This document shows positions 25,203 to 34,174 of a stretch of DNA of 64,000 nt, piece after piece. The stretch lies in the NCBI RefSeq assembly GCF_946480305.1, contig NZ_CAMLJQ010000008.1, positions 1-64,000 on the forward strand, read 5' to 3'. A program made the position numbers and the translations under genes. The notes beneath the pieces were generated by a model, which was not told the DNA's origin, did not search any database, and saw only the letters and a list, made by a program, of their open reading frames with translations. Each line of letters opens with the position of its first letter. Position 1 is the stretch's first letter. The stretch comes from an uncultured Caldimonas sp. Its GTDB lineage: Bacteria > Pseudomonadota > Gammaproteobacteria > Burkholderiales > Burkholderiaceae.

Positions 25203-28200
25203 ATGCCTTTGTTTCCCTCCCCGGCCTTGTTGGCGCCCACGTGGCGCGTGCTGCGCATCGTTCTGCGGGTGGCCGGTAGTCTGGTCCTGGTCGCGTGGAC
25301 GCTCATCCTGTTCGCCTGGTTGACGCTCCACTGGGCGATTCTGCCGCGAATCGACGAATGGCGACCCACCATCGAGCGCGCCGCCACACGGGCTGTGGGG
25401 CAGCCGGTACAGATCGGGCGGATCCGTGTCGAATCTCACGGCTGGGTGCCCACCCTGGAAATGCAGGACGTGGTGGTGCACGACCCCACCGGTCGCGAAG
25501 CCTTGCGGCTGGCGCGCGTGCATGCGGCGCTGTCGCCTTCGACCGTGCTGCATTTCGAGCCGCGCTTCACCCAGCTGCTGATCGACGCCCCCACGCTGGA
25601 GGCACGTCGCGACGCGCAAGGCCGGGTGTTCGTGGCGGGCCTCGAAGTGCGCGGCCAGGGCGATGCCGGCCGCAACCCGGTGGCCGACTGGTTCTTCAGT
25701 CAGGAGGAATTCGCCATCCGCCAGGGCACCGTGCGCTGGCTCGACGAGCAGCGGCAGGCCCCCCCGCTGGAACTGCGCGCGGTCGACCTGGTGCTGCGCA
25801 ACGGCTCACGCCTCGGTTCGCGCCGGCACGATTGGCGGCTCGACGCCACCCCACCCGACGACTGGGGCACCCGCTTCTCGCTGCGCGGGCAGTTCGTGCA
25901 CGCCTTGCTGGCGCGCCCCGGCGACCTGGACCGCTGGAGCGGCAGCGCCCACGCCGACCTGCCCCGTGCCGACGTGCAACGCCTGCGCCAGTACGTCGAC
26001 CTGCCTTTCGAGCTGACCGAAGGCGACGGCGGCCTGCGGGTGTGGGCGGACATGCGTGACGGCGAACTCGTCGGTGCCACCGCCGACCTGGCCTTGCGGG
26101 CCGTCAACGTGAGGCTTGCGCAAGACATCGACCCCCTCGTGCTGGAGCAGCTGCGTGGTCGTATCTGGGGTGAACGCGATGGCGAGCGCTACACGGTGGC
26201 CGCGGAGAACCTGAGTTTCCACACCGGCGAAGGGCTGGACTGGGCCGCCGGCGACTGGACGCTGCGCTGGCGCAAGCCGGCCGACGGAGTGGTCGGCGAT
26301 GGCGAGTTCCGCGCCGAGCGGCTCGACCTGGCCATCCTGGCGCAACTGGCCGGTCGCTTGCCCCTGGGGGCTGCGCTGCGCCATGAGCTGGCCGAGCTGC
26401 GCCCGCAGGGCGTGGTGCAGGGCGTGCAGGCCAGCTGGCAGGGCCCGCTCGACGCCCCCAGCGGCTACCGCCTGCAGGGCGAGGTCGACGGACTGCATGT
26501 GGCCGCGCAGCAACGGCCCGACGACGCACCGGCCGGCTGGATCGGGCGGCCCGGGTTGGCGCAGGCCGACATCCGCTTCACCGCCAGCGACCAGGGCGGC
26601 GAAGCCACGCTGCAACTGCACGAGGGAGCGCTCGAATTCCCGGGCGTGTTCGACGAGGCGGCCATCCCCCTGGCGCGGCTCGACGCCAAGCTCACATGGT
26701 CGGTGCAACGTGACGGCCGTGCGGTGGGCGACCGCGGCGAAGTGCCGAACATCCAGCTCCAGGTGCGCGACGCGCGGTTCCAGAACGCCGATGCCGAGGG
26801 CACCTTGTCCGCCAGCTGGCACACCGGCCAGGAGCCGGGTGGCGGCGCCGGTGCCCGGCTGCCGGGCGTGCTCGACCTGCAAGGCCGGCTGACCCGCGCC
26901 GATGCCACCCGCACCTGGCGCTACCTGCCGTCGAGCCTGCCGCTGCAGGTGCGCGACTATGTGCGCCGCGCGGTCGTCGAAGGCACGTCCCGGCAGGTCG
27001 AGTTCGCCGTCAAGGGCGACCTGCGGCAGTTTCCGTTCGCCGATCCGCAGCAGGGCACCTTCCGCATTGCCTCCGACATCGAGAACGCGCGGTTTGCCTA
27101 CGCCCCGGCCGACGAGGGCCAGCCCGCCGAATGGCCGGTCTTCACGCACGTGCACGGCAAGCTCGTGTTCGAAGGCACCGCCATGCGCATCCGCGATGCC
27201 CGTGCCAGGTTGTTCGGCTTCGAGCTGAGCCGGGTGCAAGGCGGCATCGACGACCTCGCGCACGGTGCCGAACTGGTGCTCGACGGGCAGGGCAAGGGCC
27301 CGCTGGCCGATGCGCTGCGCTTTGTGCGCGAAACGCCGATCAACGCCTGGACGCACCAGGTGCTCGCGCAGGCCAGCGGAAGCGGCGAAGCGCAATTGAA
27401 GCTCGGTGTGCGCATCCCGCTGGATGACGTGAAGCAGGCGCGCGTGCAGGGCGAGCTGGGGCTGCCGGGCAACGAGGTGCAGGTCACCCCGGACACGCCA
27501 CGACTGGGCAACGCCCGTGGCGCCGTGCTGTTCTCCGATGCCGGCTTCACGATCAGGGGGGCCACCGCACGCGTGCTGGGCGGCACGGCGAGCTTCGAAG
27601 GCGGCACGCAGAAGGACGGCACGGTGCGCATCGCAGGCCAGGGCAGCCTCACTGCCGAGGGCCTGCGGCAGGCGCGCGAGCTCGACGCCGTGCCCTATCT
27701 GGCCGAGCACTTGAGCGGCCAGACGACCTACCGCGCGGGCCTGAACATCGTGCAAGGACACCCCGAGCTGTCGATCACGAGCGATCTTGCCGGGCTGGGC
27801 ATCAGGCTGCCCGCACCGTTCACCAAGCCCGAAGCCGAGGCCTGGCCGTTGACCGTGCGCAGCACCGTCGACGTGCCGACGTTGAGCGCCGGTGGCGTGC
27901 CGAGCGACCGCCTGTCGCTCGTGCTAGGCAACGTGCTCGACATGCGCTACGAACGCGAGCTGCGCGACCAGGGGCCGCGCGTCGTGGCCGGTGCCATAGG
28001 CGTGAACCGCCCTGCACCCGAGCCGGTGGCCGGTGTCGTCGCCGTCGTGCAGCAACCCAGCATCGACCTGGATGCATGGCGCGCGGTGGCGGCGTCGTTC
28101 GAAGGCAGCAGCATGGCGGCCGAAGGCAATGGCAATGGCAGTGGCAGTGGCAGTGGCAGTGGCAGTGGCAGTGGCAGTGGCAGTGGCAGTGGCAGCGGCT

Positions 28201-29372
28201 CGGGCGGCTACGCTCCGGCGGCCATTGCGCTGCAGGCTCGCGAGATGAGTATCGACAAGCGCCGGCTGACCAACGTCGTTGCGGGCCTGTCGCAGCAGGA
28301 CGGGCTGTGGCGCGCCAACCTCGACGCCGACCAGCTGAACGGCTACCTCGAGTACGGCCTGCCCAGCGGCTCGCGTTCGGGAGCGGGGGGGCGCGTCTAC
28401 GCCCGCTTGTCGAGACTCTCGTTGCCCGAGAGCGCGACACAGGGCATCGAGACCATGCTCGAGAAGGAACCCGCGGCGGTGCCTGCACTCGACATCGTCG
28501 TCGACGACTTCCAGCTGCGCGAGATGAAGCTCGGGCGCGTCGAGGTGCAGGCGAGCAACTGGCGCACGGGCGAGATCCGCGAATGGCGGCTCGACAAGTT
28601 CCGCCTGGTCAACCGCGATGCCGAGCTCAACGCGACCGGCCATTGGCGCGGCGTGGCCGATGGCACCGCACGCCGCAGGGCCGTGATGGACTTCGAGCTC
28701 GACGTGGCCGACAGCGGCGCGCTGCTTGAGCGACTGGCATTGGGGCCGGTGGCGAAGGGGGGGCAAGGGCAGCTCAAAGGCCAGATCAGCTGGCTCGGCT
28801 CTCCGCTGTCGCTCGACTTCCCGACGATGGACGGTGCCTTCAACATCGAGATCAACAAGGGTCAGTTCCTGAAGGCCGACCCCGGCATCGCCAAGCTTGC
28901 GGGCGTGCTGAGCCTGCAGTCGCTGCCGCGGCGGCTGACGCTCGACTTCCGCGACGTGTTCCAGGAAGGCTTTGCGTTCGACGCCTTCACCGGCGACGTG
29001 AAGATCGAGCGCGGCGTGGCCCACACCAACAACCTGCGGCTGCGTGGCGTGACCGCCGCGGTGCTGATGGAAGGCCACGCCGACATCGCGCACGAGACCC
29101 AGGACCTGCGGGTCGTCGTGGTGCCCGAGATCAACGCCGGCACCGCGTCGCTCGCCTATGCCGCGATCAATCCGGCGGTCGGCCTGGGCACCTTCCTCGC
29201 GCAATGGTTCCTGCGCAAGCCGCTGATGGAAGCCGGCACGCGCGAGTTCCACGTCACCGGCAAGTGGACCGACCCGAAGATCGAACAGGTGCCGCGCAAG
29301 CCGGCCCGGGCGAACGAACCGCCCAGCGAAGCCGTGGCCCGGGCCACGGGCACAGGAGAGTTTTCCCGATGA
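25203..29372 (+). CDS. yhdP: YhdP/AsmA-like envelope protein
   Basis: A 1389-residue protein of the YhdP (DUF3971/AsmA-like) family, which helps move phospholipids from inner to outer membrane. One N-terminal membrane anchor (VLRIVLRVAGSLVLVAWTLILFAWLTL) is followed by a very long periplasmic part; the C-terminal AsmA-like module includes MDGAFNIEINKGQFLKADPGIAKLAGVLSLQSLPRRLTLDF. Length is normal for the family. Around residue 980 it carries a Gly-Asn/Gly-Ser repeat, encoded by a hexanucleotide microsatellite. The stop overlaps the Nit-like gene by ATGA. Confidence 0.92.
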   Translation: MPLFPSPALLAPTWRVLRIVLRVAGSLVLVAWTLILFAWLTLHWAILPRIDEWRPTIERAATRAVGQPVQIGRIRVESHGWVPTLEMQDVVVHDPTGREALRLARVHAALSPSTVLHFEPRFTQLLIDAPTLEARRDAQGRVFVAGLEVRGQGDAGRNPVADWFFSQEEFAIRQGTVRWLDEQRQAPPLELRAVDLVLRNGSRLGSRRHDWRLDATPPDDWGTRFSLRGQFVHALLARPGDLDRWSGSAHADLPRADVQRLRQYVDLPFELTEGDGGLRVWADMRDGELVGATADLALRAVNVRLAQDIDPLVLEQLRGRIWGERDGERYTVAAENLSFHTGEGLDWAAGDWTLRWRKPADGVVGDGEFRAERLDLAILAQLAGRLPLGAALRHELAELRPQGVVQGVQASWQGPLDAPSGYRLQGEVDGLHVAAQQRPDDAPAGWIGRPGLAQADIRFTASDQGGEATLQLHEGALEFPGVFDEAAIPLARLDAKLTWSVQRDGRAVGDRGEVPNIQLQVRDARFQNADAEGTLSASWHTGQEPGGGAGARLPGVLDLQGRLTRADATRTWRYLPSSLPLQVRDYVRRAVVEGTSRQVEFAVKGDLRQFPFADPQQGTFRIASDIENARFAYAPADEGQPAEWPVFTHVHGKLVFEGTAMRIRDARARLFGFELSRVQGGIDDLAHGAELVLDGQGKGPLADALRFVRETPINAWTHQVLAQASGSGEAQLKLGVRIPLDDVKQARVQGELGLPGNEVQVTPDTPRLGNARGAVLFSDAGFTIRGATARVLGGTASFEGGTQKDGTVRIAGQGSLTAEGLRQARELDAVPYLAEHLSGQTTYRAGLNIVQGHPELSITSDLAGLGIRLPAPFTKPEAEAWPLTVRSTVDVPTLSAGGVPSDRLSLVLGNVLDMRYERELRDQGPRVVAGAIGVNRPAPEPVAGVVAVVQQPSIDLDAWRAVAASFEGSSMAAEGNGNGSGSGSGSGSGSGSGSGSGSGSGGYAPAAIALQAREMSIDKRRLTNVVAGLSQQDGLWRANLDADQLNGYLEYGLPSGSRSGAGGRVYARLSRLSLPESATQGIETMLEKEPAAVPALDIVVDDFQLREMKLGRVEVQASNWRTGEIREWRLDKFRLVNRDAELNATGHWRGVADGTARRRAVMDFELDVADSGALLERLALGPVAKGGQGQLKGQISWLGSPLSLDFPTMDGAFNIEINKGQFLKADPGIAKLAGVLSLQSLPRRLTLDFRDVFQEGFAFDAFTGDVKIERGVAHTNNLRLRGVTAAVLMEGHADIAHETQDLRVVVVPEINAGTASLAYAAINPAVGLGTFLAQWFLRKPLMEAGTREFHVTGKWTDPKIEQVPRKPARANEPPSEAVARATGTGEFSR
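28125..28196 (+). repeat. Hexanucleotide microsatellite inside yhdP
   Basis: Twelve in-frame 6-bp units: two GGCAAT, nine identical GGCAGT and one GGCAGC. They encode alternating Gly-Asn then Gly-Ser residues. The perfect identity of the nine central units points to recent slippage. Gains or losses of units keep the reading frame, so the linker length could vary between strains without inactivating the protein. Confidence 0.97.
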
Positions 29373-30202
29373 AGATCGCCGCCATACAGATGGTCACGTC
29401 GTGCTCGGTGCAGGGCAACCTGGAGCGTGCCGAGGACCTGATCGCGCAGGCCGCCGCCGCGGGTGCGCAACTGGTGGCGCTGCCCGAGAACTTCGCCTTC
29501 ATGGGGCGCGACGACCGCGACAAGCTCGCACTGGCCGAGCCGCTCGACCAGGGGCCGATCCAGGGCATGCTGAGCGGCGCGGCGCGTACGCACCGCGTCT
29601 GGCTGATCGGAGGCTCGGTGCCGCTGGCCACGGATGATCCGCAGCGCGTGGGCAACACCACCTTGGTCTACGGCCCGCGCGGCGAGCGTGTCGCCCGCTA
29701 CGACAAGATCCACCTGTTCCGCTATGACGAGCAGACGCCCGACGGCACCCGCTGCTACGACGAAGGCTGCGTGCTGAGGGCCGGCGGCACGCCGGTGGCC
29801 TTCGAGGCGGAGGACGATGCACGCCGGTGGCGCGTGGGCCTGAGCATCTGCTACGACCTGCGCTTTCCGGAGCTGTTTCGCGCGTTGATGCAGCCGCCAT
29901 GCGATGTGATCGCCGTGCCGTCCGCGTTCACCTACACCACCGGCCGCGCGCACTGGGAGCTGCTGCTGCGCGCACGCGCGGTCGAGAACCAGTGCTACGT
30001 GATGGCGCCTGCGCAGGGCGGCGTGCACGAGAACGGTCGCCGGACCTGGGGACACACCCTGATCGTCGACCCGTGGGGCGAGGTGCTCGCGCTGCAGGAC
30101 GAAGGCGAGGGCGTGGTGCTCGCCGAGCTGCAGGCCGAGCGGCTGGCGCAGGTGCGTGCGCGCCTGCCTGCGCTCGCGCACCGGCGCATCGGCCTGAACT
30201 GA
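29369..30202 (+). CDS. Carbon-nitrogen hydrolase (Nit1-like amidase)
   Basis: A 277-residue nitrilase-superfamily enzyme with the Glu-Lys-Cys triad in place: Glu in ALPENFAFMG, Lys in YDKIHLFRY and Cys in SICYDLRFPEL. The match is to the Nit1 branch, whose members remove deaminated glutathione or related omega-amide metabolites. YhdP followed by this gene is a common betaproteobacterial pair, and the ATGA overlap shows they are co-translated. Confidence 0.9.
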   Translation: MKIAAIQMVTSCSVQGNLERAEDLIAQAAAAGAQLVALPENFAFMGRDDRDKLALAEPLDQGPIQGMLSGAARTHRVWLIGGSVPLATDDPQRVGNTTLVYGPRGERVARYDKIHLFRYDEQTPDGTRCYDEGCVLRAGGTPVAFEAEDDARRWRVGLSICYDLRFPELFRALMQPPCDVIAVPSAFTYTTGRAHWELLLRARAVENQCYVMAPAQGGVHENGRRTWGHTLIVDPWGEVLALQDEGEGVVLAELQAERLAQVRARLPALAHRRIGLN

Positions 30203-30245
30203 GACGCGTCGAGTGAGCGCAGCGAGAGGGCGCCGCCCCCGCTGC

Positions 30246-30638
30246 TCAGCGCCGGCCCAGCACGTAGCCGATGGCCAGCCCCATCACGGCGGCGATGCCG
30301 GCCACCTTCCACGGCTCTTCGTGTGCGTAGTCATTGGTGGCGCTGGCGGTATAGCGCACCCGGCGGGTGATGCCGTGACTGGCCTCGGCCACCGCCTCGC
30401 TCGCGCGATGCAACGAGTCCTGCAGCCTGTCTTTCAGCGCACGCAACTCCGGCACCTCGGCCATCGCCGGATTGGCCACGAGTTCGCTCACGTCGGCTTC
30501 GAGGTCGGCCCACTCCCTTTGCAGCATCGCGGCGGTGTCGTCCGCGGGCGGGCGCGGATAGCGTCGCGTCGAGCGACGCGCAGTGCCTTCGGTGCGGCCG
30601 GTTGTCGCGGGGGCATCGTTGGGGGTGTCGTCGGGCAT
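30246..30638 (-). CDS. DUF883 (YqjD/ElaB-like) membrane protein
   Basis: A 130-residue protein with a charged, disordered N-terminus, a helical middle (LADVSELVANPAM-like, DRLQDSLHRASEAVAEAS) and a C-terminal membrane segment VAGIAAVMGLAIGYVLGRR. This is the DUF883 layout of YqjD/ElaB, tail-anchored proteins that in E. coli tether ribosomes to the membrane in stationary phase. It is the first of several small stress-type proteins in this stretch. Confidence 0.85.
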   Translation of the reverse strand: MPDDTPNDAPATTGRTEGTARRSTRRYPRPPADDTAAMLQREWADLEADVSELVANPAMAEVPELRALKDRLQDSLHRASEAVAEASHGITRRVRYTASATNDYAHEEPWKVAGIAAVMGLAIGYVLGRR

Positions 30639-30717
30639 GGCAGGGCTCCTCGTTCTGGATGTGGAGTCGGTAAGGTTCGCGGCGCATCCTCAGCAGGCAG
30701 CGTGCCTGGGCCGGGGC

Positions 30718-31155
30718 TTACTTGCGCACGGCGTCGCGCAGGGCGTCGAGCGCTTGCGCAACGCTGTCGAACTCGTTGGATTTGTCGAAGAAGTAGTGGG
30801 CGCCGAGCGCCATGCACCGTTGACGCACCGGGCGGATGCTGGTGTTGGTCAACACGAGGGTCAGCGGTCGCTCCTCGCGCTGCCGCAACGCGGACAGCAC
30901 GCCGAAGCCACTGCCTTCGCGCAGCTGCAGGTCGACGATGACGGCATCGAAGTGCTGGCGGTTCAGGGCGGCCAGCGCGTCCGCCTCGGTTTCCACCTCG
31001 GCCGCAACTTCGAATCCTTCGCAGGTGGCGATGAGGTCGACCAGCCGCTCGCGGATCAGGCGCGAGTCCTCGATCACCATCACCTGCAATGGCACCGGCT
31101 GCGCCGCTTCGCGAAAGGACAGCGTGGCATCGGCAATGGCGTGCGGCGGGCTCAT
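30718..31155 (-). CDS. Stand-alone response regulator receiver protein
   Basis: A 145-residue single receiver domain. The acidic pair lies in VMVIEDSRLIRERL, the phosphoacceptor Asp in AVIVDLQLREGSG, the switch Thr in LTNTS and the Lys in YFFDKSNEF. No output domain follows. Such stand-alone receivers act by protein contacts. The neighbouring LuxR regulator and histidine kinase suggest one signalling group, but which kinase phosphorylates it is unknown. Confidence 0.88.
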   Translation of the reverse strand: MSPPHAIADATLSFREAAQPVPLQVMVIEDSRLIRERLVDLIATCEGFEVAAEVETEADALAALNRQHFDAVIVDLQLREGSGFGVLSALRQREERPLTLVLTNTSIRPVRQRCMALGAHYFFDKSNEFDSVAQALDALRDAVRK

Positions 31156-31243
31156 CGGGCGACTCTCTCTCTGGCGGGTAGCTTGATGTGAGGCTACGCC
31201 GCCGCCAGGGTCTTGTCTGTAGGCCGATGGCCGACGCGAGTTG

Positions 31244-31882
31244 TTACTGGATCAGCCCGTTCTTCACCGCGTAGTAGGTCAGCTCGGCGTTGCTGCCGAG
31301 TTGCAGCTTCTCGAGCAGCCGGCTGCGATAGGTGCTCACCGTCTTCACGCTGATGAAGAGCTCGTCGGCAATCTGCGTGACCGACATGCCGCTGGCCAGC
31401 TTGCACAGCACCTGGAACTCGCGCTCCGACAGGTCCTGGTGTGCCGGCCCTGCGCCGGGCTGGTCGAGCCGGCTGGCGACCAGATCAGCCGCGGTGGCGC
31501 TCAGGTAGCGCCGGCCCTGCAGCACCACGCGGATCGCCCGCAGGATCTCGTCGACATCGGAGTCCTTCTTGAGGTAGCCGTTGGCGCCAGCACGCAGCAG
31601 GTTGATCGCGTACTGCTCCTCCGGGAAGGCGCTGACGATCAGCACCGGGATGTCGCCGAGATGGTTGCGGATCAGCCGCAGCGTGTCGACGCCGGTGCGG
31701 TCGGGCAGCGAGATGTCGAGCAGCACCAGATCCCATTCGCCTTCGCGCAGCAGCGACAGGGCTTCCGCGCTGGTCGCCGCTTCGCCGGCGACGCAGAGAT
31801 CGGGCTCGGCATCGATCAGTTGCTTGAGGCCGGCGCGCACGATCTGGTGATCGTCGGCGAGCAGGATGCGTTTGCGCTCCAT
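31244..31882 (-). CDS. NarL/FixJ-type response regulator
   Basis: A 212-residue regulator. The receiver domain has Asp10-Asp11, phosphoacceptor Asp56 (LVLLDISLPDRTG) and Lys in NGYLKKDS; the C-terminal LuxR helix-turn-helix begins LSEREFQVLCKLASGMSVTQIADELFISVKTVSTYR. The start at 31882 is chosen because the receiver begins at once (MERKRILLADDHQ). The HisKA_3-type kinase at 32647 on the other strand is the natural partner; entericidin and DUF1328 genes lie between them. Confidence 0.92.
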   Translation of the reverse strand: MERKRILLADDHQIVRAGLKQLIDAEPDLCVAGEAATSAEALSLLREGEWDLVLLDISLPDRTGVDTLRLIRNHLGDIPVLIVSAFPEEQYAINLLRAGANGYLKKDSDVDEILRAIRVVLQGRRYLSATAADLVASRLDQPGAGPAHQDLSEREFQVLCKLASGMSVTQIADELFISVKTVSTYRSRLLEKLQLGSNAELTYYAVKNGLIQ

Positions 31883-32073
31883 CGCGAGGGTGGGGGTGTG
31901 ACGGGAGGCAGTCTGGCACAGCGCCGCCGACGGCGTCAAAGCCTCGCCGCCCGCGCTGCCTTTGGTTGGAGGTTGCATGGTGCCCCTGTGGATTGAAACG
32001 ACGAAAAGGAAGGTGCTGCGATGCAGCCCTTCCACCAGCCGGCGCCCGTGCGCCGGGCCGATCGGGTGTCGCC

Positions 32074-32226
32074 TTACATCTTCTTCTTGGTGTCGTCCGC
32101 GGCGTTCTGCAACTTCTCGCCGCCGCGCTCGACGTCCTTGCCGACACCTTCGACGGTGTTGCAGGCGCTGAGCGTGAACATCGCCGCCATCACGGCGGAA
32201 AGCATGGCAAGGAAACGGGTTTTCAT
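32074..32226 (-). CDS. Entericidin A/B family lipoprotein
   Basis: A 50-residue lipoprotein precursor: signal MKTRFLAMLSAVMAAMFTLSAC with Cys22 as lipidation site, then NTVEGVGKDVERGGEKLQNAADDTKKK, the entericidin signature. In E. coli entericidins are small stress-linked envelope lipoproteins. Here the gene stands beside a two-component system and other small membrane-stress proteins. Confidence 0.92.
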   Translation of the reverse strand: MKTRFLAMLSAVMAAMFTLSACNTVEGVGKDVERGGEKLQNAADDTKKKM

Positions 32227-32334
32227 GGGACTTCTCCTACGGTCGAACGGTTGAAAGACGCGAAGCTCCCGATCGGCTTCGATGTACCCCGGCAAACAGC
32301 GTGCCGGAGGGCGCGGGAACGATTTCTGCTCTTG

Positions 32335-32502
32335 CTAACTGCCGCGCTTGAACAGGCCGATCAGGAACGAGATCACCGTGAGCGCCACGAACACGAAGAA
32401 CAGGATCTTCGCGATGCCGGCCGCGCCGGCGGCGATGCCACCGAAGCCGAACAGCGCGGCCACCAGCGCAATGACGAAAAACACAGCGGCGTAATACAGC
32501 AT
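32335..32502 (-). CDS. DUF1328 small membrane protein
   Basis: A 55-residue protein that is almost all membrane helix ([49 protein letters not shown] as two segments), the standard DUF1328/YtjA pattern. The ATG at 32502 is preceded by GAGGTATCC. Such proteins are induced by envelope or osmotic stress in several proteobacteria; the exact role is unknown. Confidence 0.92.
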   Translation of the reverse strand: MLYYAAVFFVIALVAALFGFGGIAAGAAGIAKILFFVFVALTVISFLIGLFKRGS

Positions 32503-32646
32503 GGGATACCTCCTCGAGTGCCGCAGACCTGAGGTCTGCCGGCGGATGCCAAGTTCGTTGGATGAAGTGATCGTAGGAAGACAAGACCTTGCGATCTGTA
32601 GGTTTGATTTGTGCGCCCCTGTCGGAAGCCGCTTACATCTGTGCCC

Positions 32647-34152
32647 ATGCCGATGACCCCCCTTCCCGAGCCTTCCCCGGTGCCGGCTTCCCGCTGGCAG
32701 ACCGTCGTTGCACGCATCAGGGCCGCCCGTCAGGAGGTCGAGGCCGCCGCGGCCCGCTCGGGGCAGGTGCCGGCCACGCTGCTGCGCCGGCTGGCGGTGC
32801 TGCGCCTGGCGGTGCCCATCACATTGGCGCTCGGTGCGGCGATGCTGTGGGTCAGCGAGCAGGGCTACCAGCGGCTCGAACTGATGTATGCCGATCTGAG
32901 AAGCGCAAGGACCGTGGCGCAGGAGCTGAACAACCTGTCGTTCCTGGCGGCACGCGTCGACGCCACGCAGGCCGAGTACCTGTTGGCGCGGGGGCCCGAC
33001 AGCCTGGAGCGCCACCGCGCCACGCTGCGCGAGATCGTCGCGGCGCGCGAACGGCTTGCCGGCGCGGACGGCGATGGGCCGGTGCTGCCCGAGATGGAGG
33101 TGGTGCTGCGGTACATCGATGCGGAGCGCGGCGAACTGCAGCGCCTGCAGGCCTTGCCCGCCGATGCGCCGTTGGCCGACGTGGAAGCGCAGATGCGGCC
33201 CAACCCGGTCTCGGACGGCAGCTTGCGCGAGGCGCTGGGGCGGCTGGTCGATCAGGAGCGCACGCGGCTGGAACAGGCTGAACGCGCAGCCGCCAACGAG
33301 GTGCAGCGCCAGCGGTGGTGGTCGTTGATCTCGATCGCGTTCGCGGTGCTGCTGCTGATCCTGCTGTTCCAGAACTACCGGGCCGAGCTCGACGAGGAGC
33401 AGCGCATGGCGCAGCGGCTGCAGCAGGAACGTGACCGCCTGGAGCGCGCCGTGCGGCAGCGCACGCGCGAGCTGTCCGAACTGGCGACGCACCTGCAGCA
33501 CCTGGCCGAGCAGGAGAAGGGCCGGCTCGCGCGCGAACTGCACGACGAGTTGGGCGCCATCCTGACGGCCAGCAAGATGGACGTGGGCATGCTGCTGCGC
33601 CGCAAGCTGGAGCCGAAGGAGGCGGCGATCGAGACCCTGCGGCGCCTGCAGGACACGCTGGAACGCGGCGTCCAGCTCAAGCGCCGGGTGATCGAGGGAC
33701 TGGTGCCGACGGCGTTGCGCAACCTCGGCCTCGCCACCGCGCTCGACGCGCTGGCCGAGGAGGTGGAGGCCAGCAGCGGGCTGAAGATCGACCGGCGTCT
33801 GCCCGAGGAGTTGACCCTCGGCGAAGAGCGCAGCATCGCGGTCTACCGCATCGTGCAGGAGGCACTGACCAACGTGCAGAAGCACGCCCGCGCATCGCGG
33901 GTCGAGCTGTCGATCGAACTGGACGAGTCGATCCTGCAGTTGCGCATGTCGGACGACGGCGTGGGCATCAGCCCTTCACAACAGGCCAAGCTCAAGAGCC
34001 ATGGCCTGCGGGGGATGAAACACCGGGTCGATGCGTTTCATGGTCGATTCGACATTCGGCCGGGCGCACGGGGCGGGACCGAGCTGCGGGTGGAGCTGCC
34101 GCTGCACCCGCCCGCCGAGGAAGAAGCGGAGCCGGCCGAAGAGAACGCCTGA
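32647..34152 (+). CDS. Sensor histidine kinase, NarX/DegS type
   Basis: A 501-residue membrane kinase. Two membrane helices (about 51-70 and 224-241) bracket a helical periplasmic sensor of roughly 150 residues; a coiled coil then leads to the HisKA_3 dimerisation domain with phosphoacceptor His299 ([13 protein letters not shown]). The HATPase domain has [14 protein letters not shown] (N box) and [10 protein letters not shown] (G1). Start ATG 32647; a GTG at 32611 is possible. It should act on the LuxR-type regulator encoded divergently at 31244-31882. The signal is unknown. Confidence 0.9.
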   Translation: MPMTPLPEPSPVPASRWQTVVARIRAARQEVEAAAARSGQVPATLLRRLAVLRLAVPITLALGAAMLWVSEQGYQRLELMYADLRSARTVAQELNNLSFLAARVDATQAEYLLARGPDSLERHRATLREIVAARERLAGADGDGPVLPEMEVVLRYIDAERGELQRLQALPADAPLADVEAQMRPNPVSDGSLREALGRLVDQERTRLEQAERAAANEVQRQRWWSLISIAFAVLLLILLFQNYRAELDEEQRMAQRLQQERDRLERAVRQRTRELSELATHLQHLAEQEKGRLARELHDELGAILTASKMDVGMLLRRKLEPKEAAIETLRRLQDTLERGVQLKRRVIEGLVPTALRNLGLATALDALAEEVEASSGLKIDRRLPEELTLGEERSIAVYRIVQEALTNVQKHARASRVELSIELDESILQLRMSDDGVGISPSQQAKLKSHGLRGMKHRVDAFHGRFDIRPGARGGTELRVELPLHPPAEEEAEPAEENA

Positions 34153-34174
34153 CGCGTTGAGCGCGGCGGCCGCG

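Noticed and set aside
25806..27761. Very long open frame on the strand opposite to yhdP
   Set aside because: GC-rich codons with G or C at the third position keep antisense frames open. The translation is low-complexity (His, Arg, Val, Gln) without any motif, while the yhdP frame has full-length family homology.
28125..28196. Direct repeats considered as a CRISPR-like or tandem-repeat locus
   Set aside because: Units are 6 bp, without spacers, and lie in frame inside yhdP; it is a coding microsatellite.
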